DNA of 64,000 bases from an uncultured Rivibacter sp. (GCA_946480925.1 CAMLLU010000017.1:1-64000), one strand, 5' to 3'. Positions 8,263 to 17,034 are shown, counted from the stretch's first letter. A program made the numbers and translations. Notes: generated by a model not told the origin, from the letters alone.

Positions 8263-9069
8263 ATGTCGAACATCCTCCTCAACGTCAACGGCATCGAGGT
8301 CATCTACAACCACGTGATCCTGGTGCTCAAGGGCGTGTCGCTGCAGGTGCCCGAAGGCCGCATCGTGGCGCTGCTGGGCGGCAACGGCGCGGGCAAGACG
8401 ACCACGCTGCGCGCCGTGAGCAACTTGCTGGCCGGCGAGCGCGGCGAGGTCACCAAGGGCAGCATCGCGCTGCGCGGCGAGCGCATCGAGAAGCTCTCGA
8501 CCGCCGACATGGTGGACCGCGGCGTGGTGCAGGTGATGGAAGGGCGGCATTGTTTTGCGCACCTCACCATCGAAGAGAACCTGATGACCGGCGCCTACAC
8601 GCGCCGCGACGGCAAGGCCGCGGTGGCGCAGACGCTGGAGAAGGTCTACACCTACTTCCCGCGCCTCAAGACGCGCCGCACCTCGCAGGCCGCCTACACC
8701 TCCGGCGGCGAGCAGCAGATGTGCGCCATCGGCCGCGCGCTGATGGCCAACCCGAAGATGGTGCTGCTCGACGAGCCGTCGATGGGGCTGGCGCCGCAGA
8801 TCGTCGAAGAGGTGTTCGAGATCGTGCGCGACTTGAACACACGCGAGAAGGTGACCTTCCTGCTGGCCGAGCAGAACACCAGCATCGCGCTGCGTTATGC
8901 CGACTACGGCTACATCCTCGAGAACGGCCGCATCGTGATGGACGGCGAAGCCAAGGCCCTGCGCGAGAACGAAGACGTGAAGGAGTTCTACCTCGGCATG
9001 GGCGGCGGCGACCGCAAGAGCTTCCGCGACGTGAAGAGCTACAAGCGCCGCAAGCGCTGGCTGGCTTGA
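8263..9069 (+). CDS. Liv-type ABC transporter ATPase (LivF-like)
   Basis: The 268-aa second ATPase has Walker A GGNGAGKTT near residue 39, the signature YTSGGEQQM near 145, Walker B MVLLDEPSMGLAP near 165, and the LivF hallmark AEQNTSIALRYADYGYILENGRI. It extends about 25 basic residues past the usual end (YKRRKRW). It is separated from the binding-protein gene by repeat copy A and followed by copy B, yet stays in the same orientation. It completes a five-component importer. Confidence 0.92.
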   Translation: MSNILLNVNGIEVIYNHVILVLKGVSLQVPEGRIVALLGGNGAGKTTTLRAVSNLLAGERGEVTKGSIALRGERIEKLSTADMVDRGVVQVMEGRHCFAHLTIEENLMTGAYTRRDGKAAVAQTLEKVYTYFPRLKTRRTSQAAYTSGGEQQMCAIGRALMANPKMVLLDEPSMGLAPQIVEEVFEIVRDLNTREKVTFLLAEQNTSIALRYADYGYILENGRIVMDGEAKALRENEDVKEFYLGMGGGDRKSFRDVKSYKRRKRWLA

Positions 9070-9070
9070 G

Positions 9071-9145
9071 ACCACCCCGTAGCGGCTTCGGCGCTCCCCC
9101 TCAAGGGGCTGCGCCACCGGACCGGCAATGCCGGATCCGCGGCCC
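9071..9145. repeat. Intergenic palindromic repeat, copy B
   Basis: Starts with CCCCGTAGCGGC, contains CTCCCCCTCAAGGGG, then CCGG..CCGGCAATGCCGG and ATCCGCGG. It aligns along its length with copy A at 8142-8218, so the two flank the LivF-like gene as direct copies. Confidence 0.6.
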
Positions 9146-9179
9146 CTACCGGGATTCTTTGTGAAGGGAGATTGATGAC

Positions 9180-9473
9180 ATGGCTGACGACTTCTTCGCT
9201 CCACCCGCATTCAAGCCGGACGAGGCTCTCATGCAACTCAAACGTTCGCTTCGCGACCTGCGCGCCTTGAGCGAACGCGGCGCCGGCTTCGAACTGAAAG
9301 GCCAGCCCGTCATCGAGCTGGCCGTCGATGGCGCCACCATCCGCTCGCGCATCGCCAGGCGCCCGGCCCGCAGCCCCGAATGGGAAACACGTGTGCTCAA
9401 GAACAGCGCCGACGTGCGGCAGTTCACCGCCGACGTGAAGAAGCGCCTCGAACAATGGAGCGGCGACGAATGA
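9180..9473 (+). CDS. 97-residue protein of unknown function
   Basis: The small soluble protein starts at an ATG preceded by GAAGGGAGA. It has no signal peptide or membrane segment. Visible features are a predicted amphipathic helix (residues 16-35, MQLKRSLRDLRALSER), a strand-like middle (FELKGQPVIELAVDG) and a charged C-terminal helix (RVLKNSADVRQFTADVKKRLEQW). Its stop overlaps the YjbR-like start (ATGA), so it is coupled to that gene and to the ligase after it. I do not recognise the family; coupling suggests an accessory role in CoA-thioester metabolism. Confidence 0.75.
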   Translation: MADDFFAPPAFKPDEALMQLKRSLRDLRALSERGAGFELKGQPVIELAVDGATIRSRIARRPARSPEWETRVLKNSADVRQFTADVKKRLEQWSGDE

Positions 9474-9838
9474 GCCGCAGTGCCGCTTCCATCTTCGACG
9501 CGCTGCAGCAGCATGCTGCAGCGCGCGCGGGTGCCACCACGGACATCAAGTGGGGTGCCGACTGGGTGGCTTCGGTGGGCGGCAAGATGTTTTTCGTCAC
9601 CGGCGCAGAGCCGGGCCCGGCCCGGGCCTGCTCCTTCAAGGTGGACGACCACCGCTTTCTCGAACTCACCGGCCTGCCCGGCCTCGTGCCAGCGCCGTAT
9701 CTCGCGCGGGTGAAGTGGGTACAGCTGCAAGACCCCAACGCATTGCCGCTGGATGAACTGAAGGCGCTGGTGAGCCGCTCGCACGAGCTGGTGCTCGGCA
9801 AGCTGCCGAAGAAGCTGCAAAGGGAATTGCTCGGATGA
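9470..9838 (+). CDS. YjbR/MmcQ-like small protein
   Basis: The 122-aa protein fits the YjbR (CyaY-like fold, PF04237) family: GKMFFVTG in the middle, then SFKVDDHRFLELTGLPGLVPAPYLARVKWVQLQD and a C-terminal helix SRSHELVLGKLPKKLQRELLG. Such proteins are often annotated DNA-binding, but the biochemical role is unknown. It overlaps both neighbours by four bases (ATGA at 9470 and 9835), so three genes form a tightly coupled unit ending with a CoA-ligase-like gene. Here it more likely serves an enzyme or metabolite role than gene regulation; that is inference. Confidence 0.75.
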   Translation: MSRSAASIFDALQQHAAARAGATTDIKWGADWVASVGGKMFFVTGAEPGPARACSFKVDDHRFLELTGLPGLVPAPYLARVKWVQLQDPNALPLDELKALVSRSHELVLGKLPKKLQRELLG

Positions 9839-11100
9839 ACCGCCCTTACTACGACGCTCTCGAAACGCGCGACCCGGCCGTGCGCGAGGCTGCATTGATG
9901 GCCGCGTTGCCCGCACAGGTGTCGCATGCGCAGGCGAACACCACGGCCTTTGGGCACATCCTCCAGGGTGTGGACGCCGGCTCCGTCGACTCGCGTGCTG
10001 CACTGGCCAGGCTGCCCGTCACGCGCAAGTACGAGCTGATCGAACGCCAGCAGGCGCAGCGGGGCGCCGACGTCTTCGGTGGCTTCTCGGCCGTGGGCTG
10101 GCGCGGGCTGCAGCGCCCGGGCGGCGCCAGGCGCGTGTACCAATCGCCCGGCCCTGTGTACGAACCCGAAGGCGAAGCGGCCGACTACTGGCGCATGGCG
10201 CGCGCGCTCTATGCCGCGGGCTTTCGCGCCGGCGACCTGGTGCACAACAGCTTCAGCTACCACCTCACGCCCGCGGGCTCGATGATGGAGACCGGTGCCC
10301 ACGCCATCGGCTGCACCGTGTTCCCCGGCGGCGTGGGCAACACCGAGCTGCAGCTGCAAGCCATGAGCGAGCTGCAGCCGCACGGCTACATCGGCACGCC
10401 GAGCTTCCTGAAGATCGCGCTCGAAAAAGCCATGGAGCAAGGTGTGAAGCTGCCCTCGCTCACCAAGGCGCTGTGCAGCGGCGAGGCGTTTCCGCCCAGC
10501 CTGCGTGACGCCTTTCGCGAGCGCGGCATCGAGGGTTACCAGTGCTATGGCACCGCAGACCTGGGCCTCGTGGCCTATGAGACCGAAGCGCGCGAAGGGC
10601 TGGTGCTGGACGAGCAGGTGATCGTCGAGATCGTGCGCCCCGGCACCGGCGAGCCGGTGCCCGACGGGGAGGTCGGCGAGGTGGTCGTCACCACGCTGAA
10701 CCCAGACTACCCGCTGATCCGCTTCGGCACCGGCGACCTCTCGGCCATGCTGGCCGGCACCTGCCCCACCGGCCGCACCGCGCCGCGCATCAAGGGCTGG
10801 ATGGGTCGCGCCGACCAGACCACCAAGGTGCGCGGCATGTTCGTGCACCCCGGCCAGGTGGACGCCGCGGTCAAGCGACACCCCGAGGTGCGCCGCGCCC
10901 GGCTGGTGGTGAGCGGCGAGATGGCCGACGACCGCATGCTGCTGCGCGCCGAAGTGGCCGGCGCGCCCGAGGGCCTGGCCACTCGCCTGGCGGAGAGCAT
11001 TCGCGACATCACGAAGCTGCGCAGCGACGTGGAACTCGTGCCGCCGGGCAGCCTGCCCAACGACGGCAAGGTGATCGAGGACGTGCGCTCGTATCGGTGA
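9835..11100 (+). CDS. Phenylacetate-CoA-ligase-like AMP-forming enzyme
   Basis: The 421-aa protein resembles the PaaK branch of adenylate-forming enzymes: short length, HNSFSYHLTPAGSMMETGAHAIGCTVFPGGVGNTELQLQ in the core (written here only as landmarks near residues 139-175), CSGEAFPPSLRDAF, YQCYGTADLGLVAYE, and a C-terminal ligase domain from about residue 330. The usual PaaK substrates are aryl acids such as phenylacetate. It is the second CoA ligase in the Liv block, after the long-chain-type enzyme at 1906. Its start overlaps the YjbR-like stop. The exact acid is unknown. Confidence 0.8.
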   Translation: MNRPYYDALETRDPAVREAALMAALPAQVSHAQANTTAFGHILQGVDAGSVDSRAALARLPVTRKYELIERQQAQRGADVFGGFSAVGWRGLQRPGGARRVYQSPGPVYEPEGEAADYWRMARALYAAGFRAGDLVHNSFSYHLTPAGSMMETGAHAIGCTVFPGGVGNTELQLQAMSELQPHGYIGTPSFLKIALEKAMEQGVKLPSLTKALCSGEAFPPSLRDAFRERGIEGYQCYGTADLGLVAYETEAREGLVLDEQVIVEIVRPGTGEPVPDGEVGEVVVTTLNPDYPLIRFGTGDLSAMLAGTCPTGRTAPRIKGWMGRADQTTKVRGMFVHPGQVDAAVKRHPEVRRARLVVSGEMADDRMLLRAEVAGAPEGLATRLAESIRDITKLRSDVELVPPGSLPNDGKVIEDVRSYR

Positions 11101-11169
11101 TCCCGATCACCGCATCGCCGCGTCACAGCATTACGCATCGCCGTGTCGCCGCACACAGGCGACCGACGC

Positions 11170-12600
11170 TCACATCGCCCGCCGGTCGATGCCCCTGGCG
11201 GCGTACATCTCGCGCTTGTCGGCATACATGCGGGCATCGGCGCGGTGGATCACCGCTTCGAGCCGCTCGCCTTCGCGGCTGGCCGCCACGCCGATCGAAA
11301 ACGACAGCTGCTGCTGCTCGTGCCCGAGGTTGTGCTGCCCCAGCGCGTCGCGCAGGCGCCGCGCGAGCACCATGCCTTCGTGTTCGGTGCAGCCGGGCAT
11401 CAGCAGCGCGAACTCGTCGCCGCCGGTGCGCGAGGCGCTCACCGTGCCTTGCACGAATGAGCCGATCACACCGCCGGCCCTGCGCAGCAACTCGTCGCCC
11501 GCGGCATGGCCGTGGCTGTCGTTGGCCGACTTCAACCCATCGAGGTCCATCACCAGCACCGTCACCGGCGAGATGCATTCCTGCTCCAGGCGCTGGATCT
11601 CGCCGCTGAAGAAGGCGCGGTTGCACAGCCCCGTCAGCGAGTCGTGGGTGCTGAAGTAGGCGAGGTCGGCCTCGGCCCGCTTGCGCGCGGTGATGTCGGT
11701 GAGCGAGATCAAGGTCTGGTCCCAGCGCTGCTCATGCCCCGGCAGCACCGAGAACTGCAGGTACACGTGCACCGCGCGGTCGTCGAGCGCATGCACCAGC
11801 GCCTCGCGCTGGTGGCGCAGCCGGCCCTGCCACAGGTCGATGAGCAGCTCGGTGAAGGCCACGCGCATGTCGTCGCGGAACACGCGGTCCACGCTGCCGA
11901 GCAGCGTGGCCTTGTCGTCGGCGCCGAACATCGCCAGCGTGCGCCGGTTCACGTCGGCCACGCGCACCGACTTCATGCAGCGCGAGGCGAACCCGGGCTG
12001 CATCGCGATCACCGTGCGCGGGTCGACGCCGGCACCGTGCGCAAGCCGCGCTTCTTCGATGAGCTGGTACACGCCGCTGAAGTCCATGGCCCACAGCGAC
12101 ACCGGCGAGTGCTCGAACAGGCTGCGCGCATGCTGCTCGGCGCGCACGCGGTCGGTCACGTCTTCGAGCGCCACCAGCACGCGGCTCCAGCTTTCTTCAT
12201 GGCCGGGCAGCACGCTCGCGTTGAACAGCATCACCAGCCGCTCACCCGTGAGCGTGTAGTTCACCGTCTGCGTCGAAAGGCGCAGGCGGCCGTCCCACAG
12301 CTGGCCCAGTTCTTCGACGTAGGCGCTCAGCATGTCGTCGCGCAGCACGCGGTGCAGGTTGTCCGACAGGTGCTGCAGGTCTCGTGCGCCGTACAGGTTC
12401 AGCGTGCGCTGGTTGACGCGCAGCACCTTGAGGTTGCGCGTGCATTCGGCAATGCGCTCGGGGTGGGCGCACAGGTGGGCACGCAGGTCGACCACGCCTT
12501 CGGCACGCCAGCGCTCGAACAGCACCTTGAGGCCGCTGTAGTCCTCCAGCCAGAGCGATACCGGCGCCAGCTCGAACATGTCGGCATACAAGTCGACCAT
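11170..12600 (-). CDS. Diguanylate cyclase with two PAS-like sensor repeats
   Basis: The 476-aa protein should make cyclic di-GMP. The GGDEF motif (SRTGGDEFALL) lies near residue 393 in a complete GGDEF domain starting around HDSLTGLCNRAFF. Upstream are two homologous PAS-like modules: FELAPVSLWLEDYSG..VNQRTLNLYGA..VLPGHEESW and FEHSPVSLWAMDFSG..VNRRTLAMFGA..VLPGHEQRW, each ending in a DVTDR/DITAR linker. The inhibitory RxxD site normally found before GGDEF is absent, so product feedback may be lost. There is no membrane segment, so it is a cytoplasmic sensor. The ATG at 12600 follows AAGGGAAGG. The gene stands alone, convergent with the CoA ligase. Confidence 0.93.
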   Translation of the reverse strand: MVDLYADMFELAPVSLWLEDYSGLKVLFERWRAEGVVDLRAHLCAHPERIAECTRNLKVLRVNQRTLNLYGARDLQHLSDNLHRVLRDDMLSAYVEELGQLWDGRLRLSTQTVNYTLTGERLVMLFNASVLPGHEESWSRVLVALEDVTDRVRAEQHARSLFEHSPVSLWAMDFSGVYQLIEEARLAHGAGVDPRTVIAMQPGFASRCMKSVRVADVNRRTLAMFGADDKATLLGSVDRVFRDDMRVAFTELLIDLWQGRLRHQREALVHALDDRAVHVYLQFSVLPGHEQRWDQTLISLTDITARKRAEADLAYFSTHDSLTGLCNRAFFSGEIQRLEQECISPVTVLVMDLDGLKSANDSHGHAAGDELLRRAGGVIGSFVQGTVSASRTGGDEFALLMPGCTEHEGMVLARRLRDALGQHNLGHEQQQLSFSIGVAASREGERLEAVIHRADARMYADKREMYAARGIDRRAM

Positions 12601-12788
12601 CGCTGCCTTCCCTTTTGGTTCTTCGCCGGATTCTCACGGATAGCGCGCCAACAACAGCGTGCTGCCTTGCACGGTTTGCCGTATTGATGCGCCCCTGCAT
12701 GGCTGTTAGGCTCGCGCGCACCCACCGTAGTGCACAACCGCGGCGGGCCACGACGAACCACAACAAAGAGCAAAAGGGAGGCTCACCC

Positions 12789-15512
12789 GTGGGAAGCACC
12801 TTCGAGGTTTCGAGGCGCGAGTTCTTCGCCGCCATCGGCGCGACCGGGCTGACGGTGGTGTTCAACCGGCTCGCGTTTGCAGCGCCCGCCGCCCCTGCGG
12901 CGCGTGAAGCAGCCCAGGCCGGCGCTTGGAGCGGCCCGCCAGGCAAGGCCCGCTGGCGCATCGAGGGCGTGCCCAAGGTCACGGGGCAGAAGATCTACGC
13001 CCGCGACTTCCGCGCCCGCGACATGCCCGGCTGGCCGGGTGCCGAGCGCGTCGCGATGATCCTGCGCGCCGCTCGCGTGGACCGCGCCTTCACCGGCATC
13101 GACCTTTCCATGCTGCCCGCGGCACTGGCGCCGCTGAAGGTGGTCACCCAGGCCGACCTGCAGCGCGATGCGATCACCGTGCCGGGCAGCGCCACCCCGC
13201 CCACCGGCTGGCCCACCGGCCTGCTGGCCACGAGCGGCGAGCGGCCCACCTACCTCGGTCAGCCGATCGCACTGCTGGTGTTCAAGGACTTCGACACCTG
13301 GCGCCAGGCCAAGAAGCTGCTGCAGTTCAACCCGCAGGTCGTGCAGTACGGCGCCGAGGTGAAGCCCACGCCCGCCACCACGCCCTACCCGCCCGGCACC
13401 TACCTCACCCGCTATGCCGATGCGGCCGGCGAGCAGTTCTCGCAGGTGAAGAACGGCTACAGCAACCCGCATGCGAGCCCGCCCACCAAGGTAGACCTGG
13501 AGGCGCGCCAATGGCGCGAACGCATCGCGAGCGAGTTCACCCGGCCCGGTGTGCGCAGCTTCGGCGGTGATTTCTCGACCCAGGTGCTCGACCCGATGTT
13601 CATGGAGCCCGAGGCAGGCCTGGGCTGGTTCGACCGTTCCGGCACCGGCACGATGAACCTCGTGCTGGGCACGCAGGCCACCAACGGCGACCTCTCCACC
13701 ACGCTCAACCTGTTTGCCGCGGTGAACTGCCCGTTCAAAGTGAGCACCGTCGTGCTGAACTCGTGCTACCCCGGCGGCGGCTTCGGTGGGCGCGACGTGT
13801 CGGCCTTCCCGCCGCTGCTCGCATTGGCGGCCGCGTATGCAGACGCGCCCGTGCGCATTGCGCAGGACCGCTACGAGCAATTCCAGTCGGGCCTGAAGCA
13901 GCTCGACTCCACGGTGCACCAGCGGCTCGCGGTCGATGCGGCCGGCCGTTTCGTGGCACTGGAGAGCCGGCTCGCATTGCGCGCCGGAGGCAACAACAAC
14001 TACAGCCAGTGGGTGGCCGAGCTGGCCGGCTATTGCGCGGCTGGCGGCTACGACATCGGCCGCGCGGCGGTGGACGCGCTGGCGCTGCCCACCACCGGCG
14101 TGGTGGCCGGCTCCATGCGTGGCTTCGGCGGCCCGCAGGCGAGCTTCGCGCTCGAATGCCTGGTCGATGAAGCAGCCCATGCGCTCAAGGTGGACGCGAT
14201 CGCCTTGCGCGAGCGCAACGTGCTGCACCGCGGCCAGCACACGGTGACTGGCGCACCGCTCTCGCAGGAGATGAAGCTCGGCGAGATCTGCCGCCTGGCC
14301 CGCGCCCACCCGCTGTGGCGCGAGCGAACGCGCGAGAAGGCGCGCCGCAAGAGGCAAGGCGGCATGCTCTACGGCGTGGGCTTCGCGCTCGCCAACCAGG
14401 CCTACGGCACCGGCACCGACGGCGTGATGGCCGAGGTGCAGATCTCCGCCGAGGGCAAGCTGCTGGTGCGCAGCAACTGCGTGGACATGGGCAACGGCTC
14501 GGCCACCACGCTGGCGATCAGCACCGCCGGCTTTGCCGGCAACAACGCCAGCACGGCCAGCATGGGCGAGGCCAGCTACTTCGTGCAGCCGCTGGGCTTC
14601 GACCCTGGCATCCAGGGGCCGGCCTGGAACAACCCGCGCTGGACGGCGTCGTTCTCCATGTCGTCGAGCGCCTGCCTCACCGCCTTTCACCAGGTGCACG
14701 CGGCCGAGCAGGCCACACGGGTGCTGTTCGAAACTGGTTTGCTGCCCGCGGCGGCGCAGCTATGGGGCGCGGACGTGAACGCCCTGCGTGGCCGCACCCG
14801 CTGGCGTGACACACGGCTCACCGCGCCGGGGCTCGCACCGCTGCCGCTCGCGGCGATCGCGGCGCAGCTCTACAAGAGCGCCCTACCGGCTGCGACCATG
14901 ACGCATGCGGTGTACCAGGCACGCTGGGTGGAGGCGGACTATCGCGTGGGTGACTGGCAGGCCACGCTGCCGCTCGACGGCCTCTCCACGCTCGCGGCCG
15001 GCAGCACCAGCTGGCAGCGCCATGACCGCACCAACACGCAGCCGCCGCCCACCGGCGCCAACCTCTACGGCCGCAGCCTCTATGCGCCTTCGGGCACGCT
15101 GGCCGCAGTGGAAGTGGACCCTCGCAGCGGCGACGTGCGCGTGGTGGCGGTGCAGACCTTTCTCGACGCCGGCCGCGTGCTGCAGCCCGACCTCATGGAA
15201 GGCCAGACACAGGGTGGCGTCGCCATGGGCATCGGCTACGCGCTGATCGAAGACATTCCGCTGCTGGGCGAGGGCGGCGGCAACGGCTTGTGGAACCTCG
15301 ACCGCTATCACGTCGCGCTGGCATCGGACATCCCGCTCGGGCGGCAGCGCCTCACCGTGCTGCCCACCACCGAGACCACGGGCAAGGGCATCGCCGAAGC
15401 CGTGCTATGCCCCGTGGCACCGGCCATCGCCAATGCCGTGGCCTTCGCGACCGGGCACCGGTTCCGCTCGCTGCCCATCACGCCGCAAAAGATAAGGGAG
15501 GTCATGAAATGA
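12789..15512 (+). CDS. Tat-exported molybdenum hydroxylase large subunit (isoquinoline 1-oxidoreductase/aldehyde dehydrogenase type)
   Basis: The 907-aa protein binds the molybdopterin cofactor of the xanthine oxidase family. I chose the GTG at 12789 because GGGAGG precedes it and it begins a Tat signal, SRREFFAAIG, followed by a hydrophobic stretch. Landmarks are PGGGFGGRD (about residue 328), GSMRGFGGPQ (about 440), and the C-terminal GIAEAVLCPVAPAIANAV with the catalytic glutamate. The usual GMGQG loop appears as DMGNGSATT. It is longer than typical IorB-type subunits. The next two genes overlap by ATGA, encoding the 2Fe-2S subunit and a cytochrome c, so electrons likely pass to the periplasmic respiratory chain. 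No FAD subunit is present. The substrate (N-heterocycle or aldehyde) is unknown. Confidence 0.9.
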   Translation: MGSTFEVSRREFFAAIGATGLTVVFNRLAFAAPAAPAAREAAQAGAWSGPPGKARWRIEGVPKVTGQKIYARDFRARDMPGWPGAERVAMILRAARVDRAFTGIDLSMLPAALAPLKVVTQADLQRDAITVPGSATPPTGWPTGLLATSGERPTYLGQPIALLVFKDFDTWRQAKKLLQFNPQVVQYGAEVKPTPATTPYPPGTYLTRYADAAGEQFSQVKNGYSNPHASPPTKVDLEARQWRERIASEFTRPGVRSFGGDFSTQVLDPMFMEPEAGLGWFDRSGTGTMNLVLGTQATNGDLSTTLNLFAAVNCPFKVSTVVLNSCYPGGGFGGRDVSAFPPLLALAAAYADAPVRIAQDRYEQFQSGLKQLDSTVHQRLAVDAAGRFVALESRLALRAGGNNNYSQWVAELAGYCAAGGYDIGRAAVDALALPTTGVVAGSMRGFGGPQASFALECLVDEAAHALKVDAIALRERNVLHRGQHTVTGAPLSQEMKLGEICRLARAHPLWRERTREKARRKRQGGMLYGVGFALANQAYGTGTDGVMAEVQISAEGKLLVRSNCVDMGNGSATTLAISTAGFAGNNASTASMGEASYFVQPLGFDPGIQGPAWNNPRWTASFSMSSSACLTAFHQVHAAEQATRVLFETGLLPAAAQLWGADVNALRGRTRWRDTRLTAPGLAPLPLAAIAAQLYKSALPAATMTHAVYQARWVEADYRVGDWQATLPLDGLSTLAAGSTSWQRHDRTNTQPPPTGANLYGRSLYAPSGTLAAVEVDPRSGDVRVVAVQTFLDAGRVLQPDLMEGQTQGGVAMGIGYALIEDIPLLGEGGGNGLWNLDRYHVALASDIPLGRQRLTVLPTTETTGKGIAEAVLCPVAPAIANAVAFATGHRFRSLPITPQKIREVMK

Positions 15513-16054
15513 CGACCGGCACCACCGACGACCCGCGCCGCCCGCAAGCGGTGACGCTGCACATCAACGGCAGCACCGTGCGCCGCGAGGTGGCGCAGGA
15601 CCTCGCGCTCATCGACCTGCTGCAGGAAGACCTGGGCCTCACCGGCACGAAGCTGTGCTGCGGCATCGGCGTATGCCGTGCCTGCACGGTGGCCGTGAAG
15701 CGCACGCCCACGAGCCTGCCCCAGCCGTTGCTGGCCTGCTCGACGCCGGCCGTGCTGCTCGACGGCCAGCAGATCACCACGGTGGAAGGCGTGGCGGCGC
15801 CGGGCGAGCTCTCGCGCGTACAGCAGGCCTTCCTCGACCACTTCGCCTTCCAGTGCGGCTACTGCACACCGGGCTTCGTGATGGCCACCACGCTGCTCAT
15901 CGACCGCCTGCGCGTGGCACCCGTGCCGCGCGACCGGCTCGATGCCGCCATCGCCGATGCCTGCGGAGCGCACATCTGCCGCTGCACCGGCTACGAGCGC
16001 TACTACCAGGCCATCCGCTCGGTGATCCTGTCGGAGAAAGGGCTGGTGACATGA
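15509..16054 (+). CDS. 2Fe-2S subunit of the molybdenum hydroxylase (IorA-like)
   Basis: The 181-aa subunit carries two 2Fe-2S clusters. The N-terminal plant-ferredoxin-like domain has CCGIGVCRACTV and a distal LLACS; the C-terminal helical domain has QCGYCTPGF and HICRCTGY. No signal peptide is present, so it is presumably exported with the Tat-bearing large subunit, as known for related enzymes. It overlaps both neighbours by four bases. The gap between the third and fourth N-terminal cysteines is a little longer than in many homologues. Confidence 0.93.
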   Translation: MTTGTTDDPRRPQAVTLHINGSTVRREVAQDLALIDLLQEDLGLTGTKLCCGIGVCRACTVAVKRTPTSLPQPLLACSTPAVLLDGQQITTVEGVAAPGELSRVQQAFLDHFAFQCGYCTPGFVMATTLLIDRLRVAPVPRDRLDAAIADACGAHICRCTGYERYYQAIRSVILSEKGLVT

Positions 16055-17028
16055 AGCGCTCGTTGCTCCTCTGTGCGGCATTGCTGTGCGCCACTGCCGC
16101 TCGAGCGCAGACCCTGCTCGAGTACGGCCAGGCCTGTGCGGTGCAGGTCGCGCCCATTCCGGCCTTCGACTGTGCCGACGGCGTGGAGGTGCCCATCACG
16201 GTGAACGGCGGCGAAACGCCCGTGCGCTACACGCCCGACATGACCTGCGACCGGCCCTCGCTGCTGCGCCCCGAAAACGGCGAGAAGACCGACGGCCAGT
16301 GCGTGCCCAACTCGCGCGCCCTGGTGCTGCGCGACGACGACCGCGCGCAGATCAGCGCCTTCTGCCGCCAGAAGATGATCCGCCCCAAGGGGACGCACCT
16401 GTACGACGAGATCGACATCGTGGCGCACAACGTGCGCACCGGCAGCACCTGCTGGTTCCAGGCCAGCGCGCCGCTGCCGCTGCGCGCCGACCGCGGCGTG
16501 GATGGCCGCCGCGTGCCGCCGCCGCACCTGGCCAGGCCGATGCCGGGCTACCCGCGAGCGCAGGACTTCTGGAACCCGCCCAAGCAGGTGGCCGAAGGCC
16601 AGTGCGTGCGCTGCCACGACAGCGGACCGTTCATGTACAGCCCCTTCATCGCGCAGACCGGCGCGCTGCCCGGTGACCCGTTCGGCCCGTACAGGAACGA
16701 CGTCGGCGCGGCCTTTCGCCGCTGGCCCAAGCCCTTCGGCATCAGCACGCGCGGCAACACCTGCACGACCTGCCACCGCATCGGCAACATGAACAGCTGC
16801 CAGGTGGCCATGTACGAAGCGACCGGCATGCTGCGCAGCGAGGGCCTCGACGAATGGGGCACGCGCTTCCCGCAATCGCACTGGATGCCGCCAGGCGTGC
16901 TGCGCAGCCACGCGCAGTGGAACGTGGCCTATGCCGAGAGCGTGAAGCAGCTGGCTGCGTGCTGCCAGAACCCGAAGGGGCCGGGCTGCATCACGACCTC
17001 GTACGAGCTCACGGCACCCCGGCGGTGA
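16051..17028 (+). CDS. Periplasmic dihaem c-type cytochrome
   Basis: The 325-aa protein begins with a signal peptide (MKRSLLLCAALLCATAARAQ) and contains two haem-binding CxxCH motifs, CVRCH (about residue 190) and CTTCH (about 240). The first 170 residues contain several further cysteines and no recognised domain. It overlaps the 2Fe-2S subunit gene by ATGA, so it is most likely the electron acceptor of this hydroxylase. It does not resemble the tri-haem cytochromes often fused to nicotinate or alcohol dehydrogenases. Confidence 0.85.
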   Translation: MKRSLLLCAALLCATAARAQTLLEYGQACAVQVAPIPAFDCADGVEVPITVNGGETPVRYTPDMTCDRPSLLRPENGEKTDGQCVPNSRALVLRDDDRAQISAFCRQKMIRPKGTHLYDEIDIVAHNVRTGSTCWFQASAPLPLRADRGVDGRRVPPPHLARPMPGYPRAQDFWNPPKQVAEGQCVRCHDSGPFMYSPFIAQTGALPGDPFGPYRNDVGAAFRRWPKPFGISTRGNTCTTCHRIGNMNSCQVAMYEATGMLRSEGLDEWGTRFPQSHWMPPGVLRSHAQWNVAYAESVKQLAACCQNPKGPGCITTSYELTAPRR

Positions 17029-17034
17029 TGGATG

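Noticed and set aside
12615..12788. 58-residue upstream extension of the molybdenum hydroxylase
   Set aside because: It would bury the Tat signal (SRREFF) inside the protein; the GTG at 12789 has a strong ribosome site.
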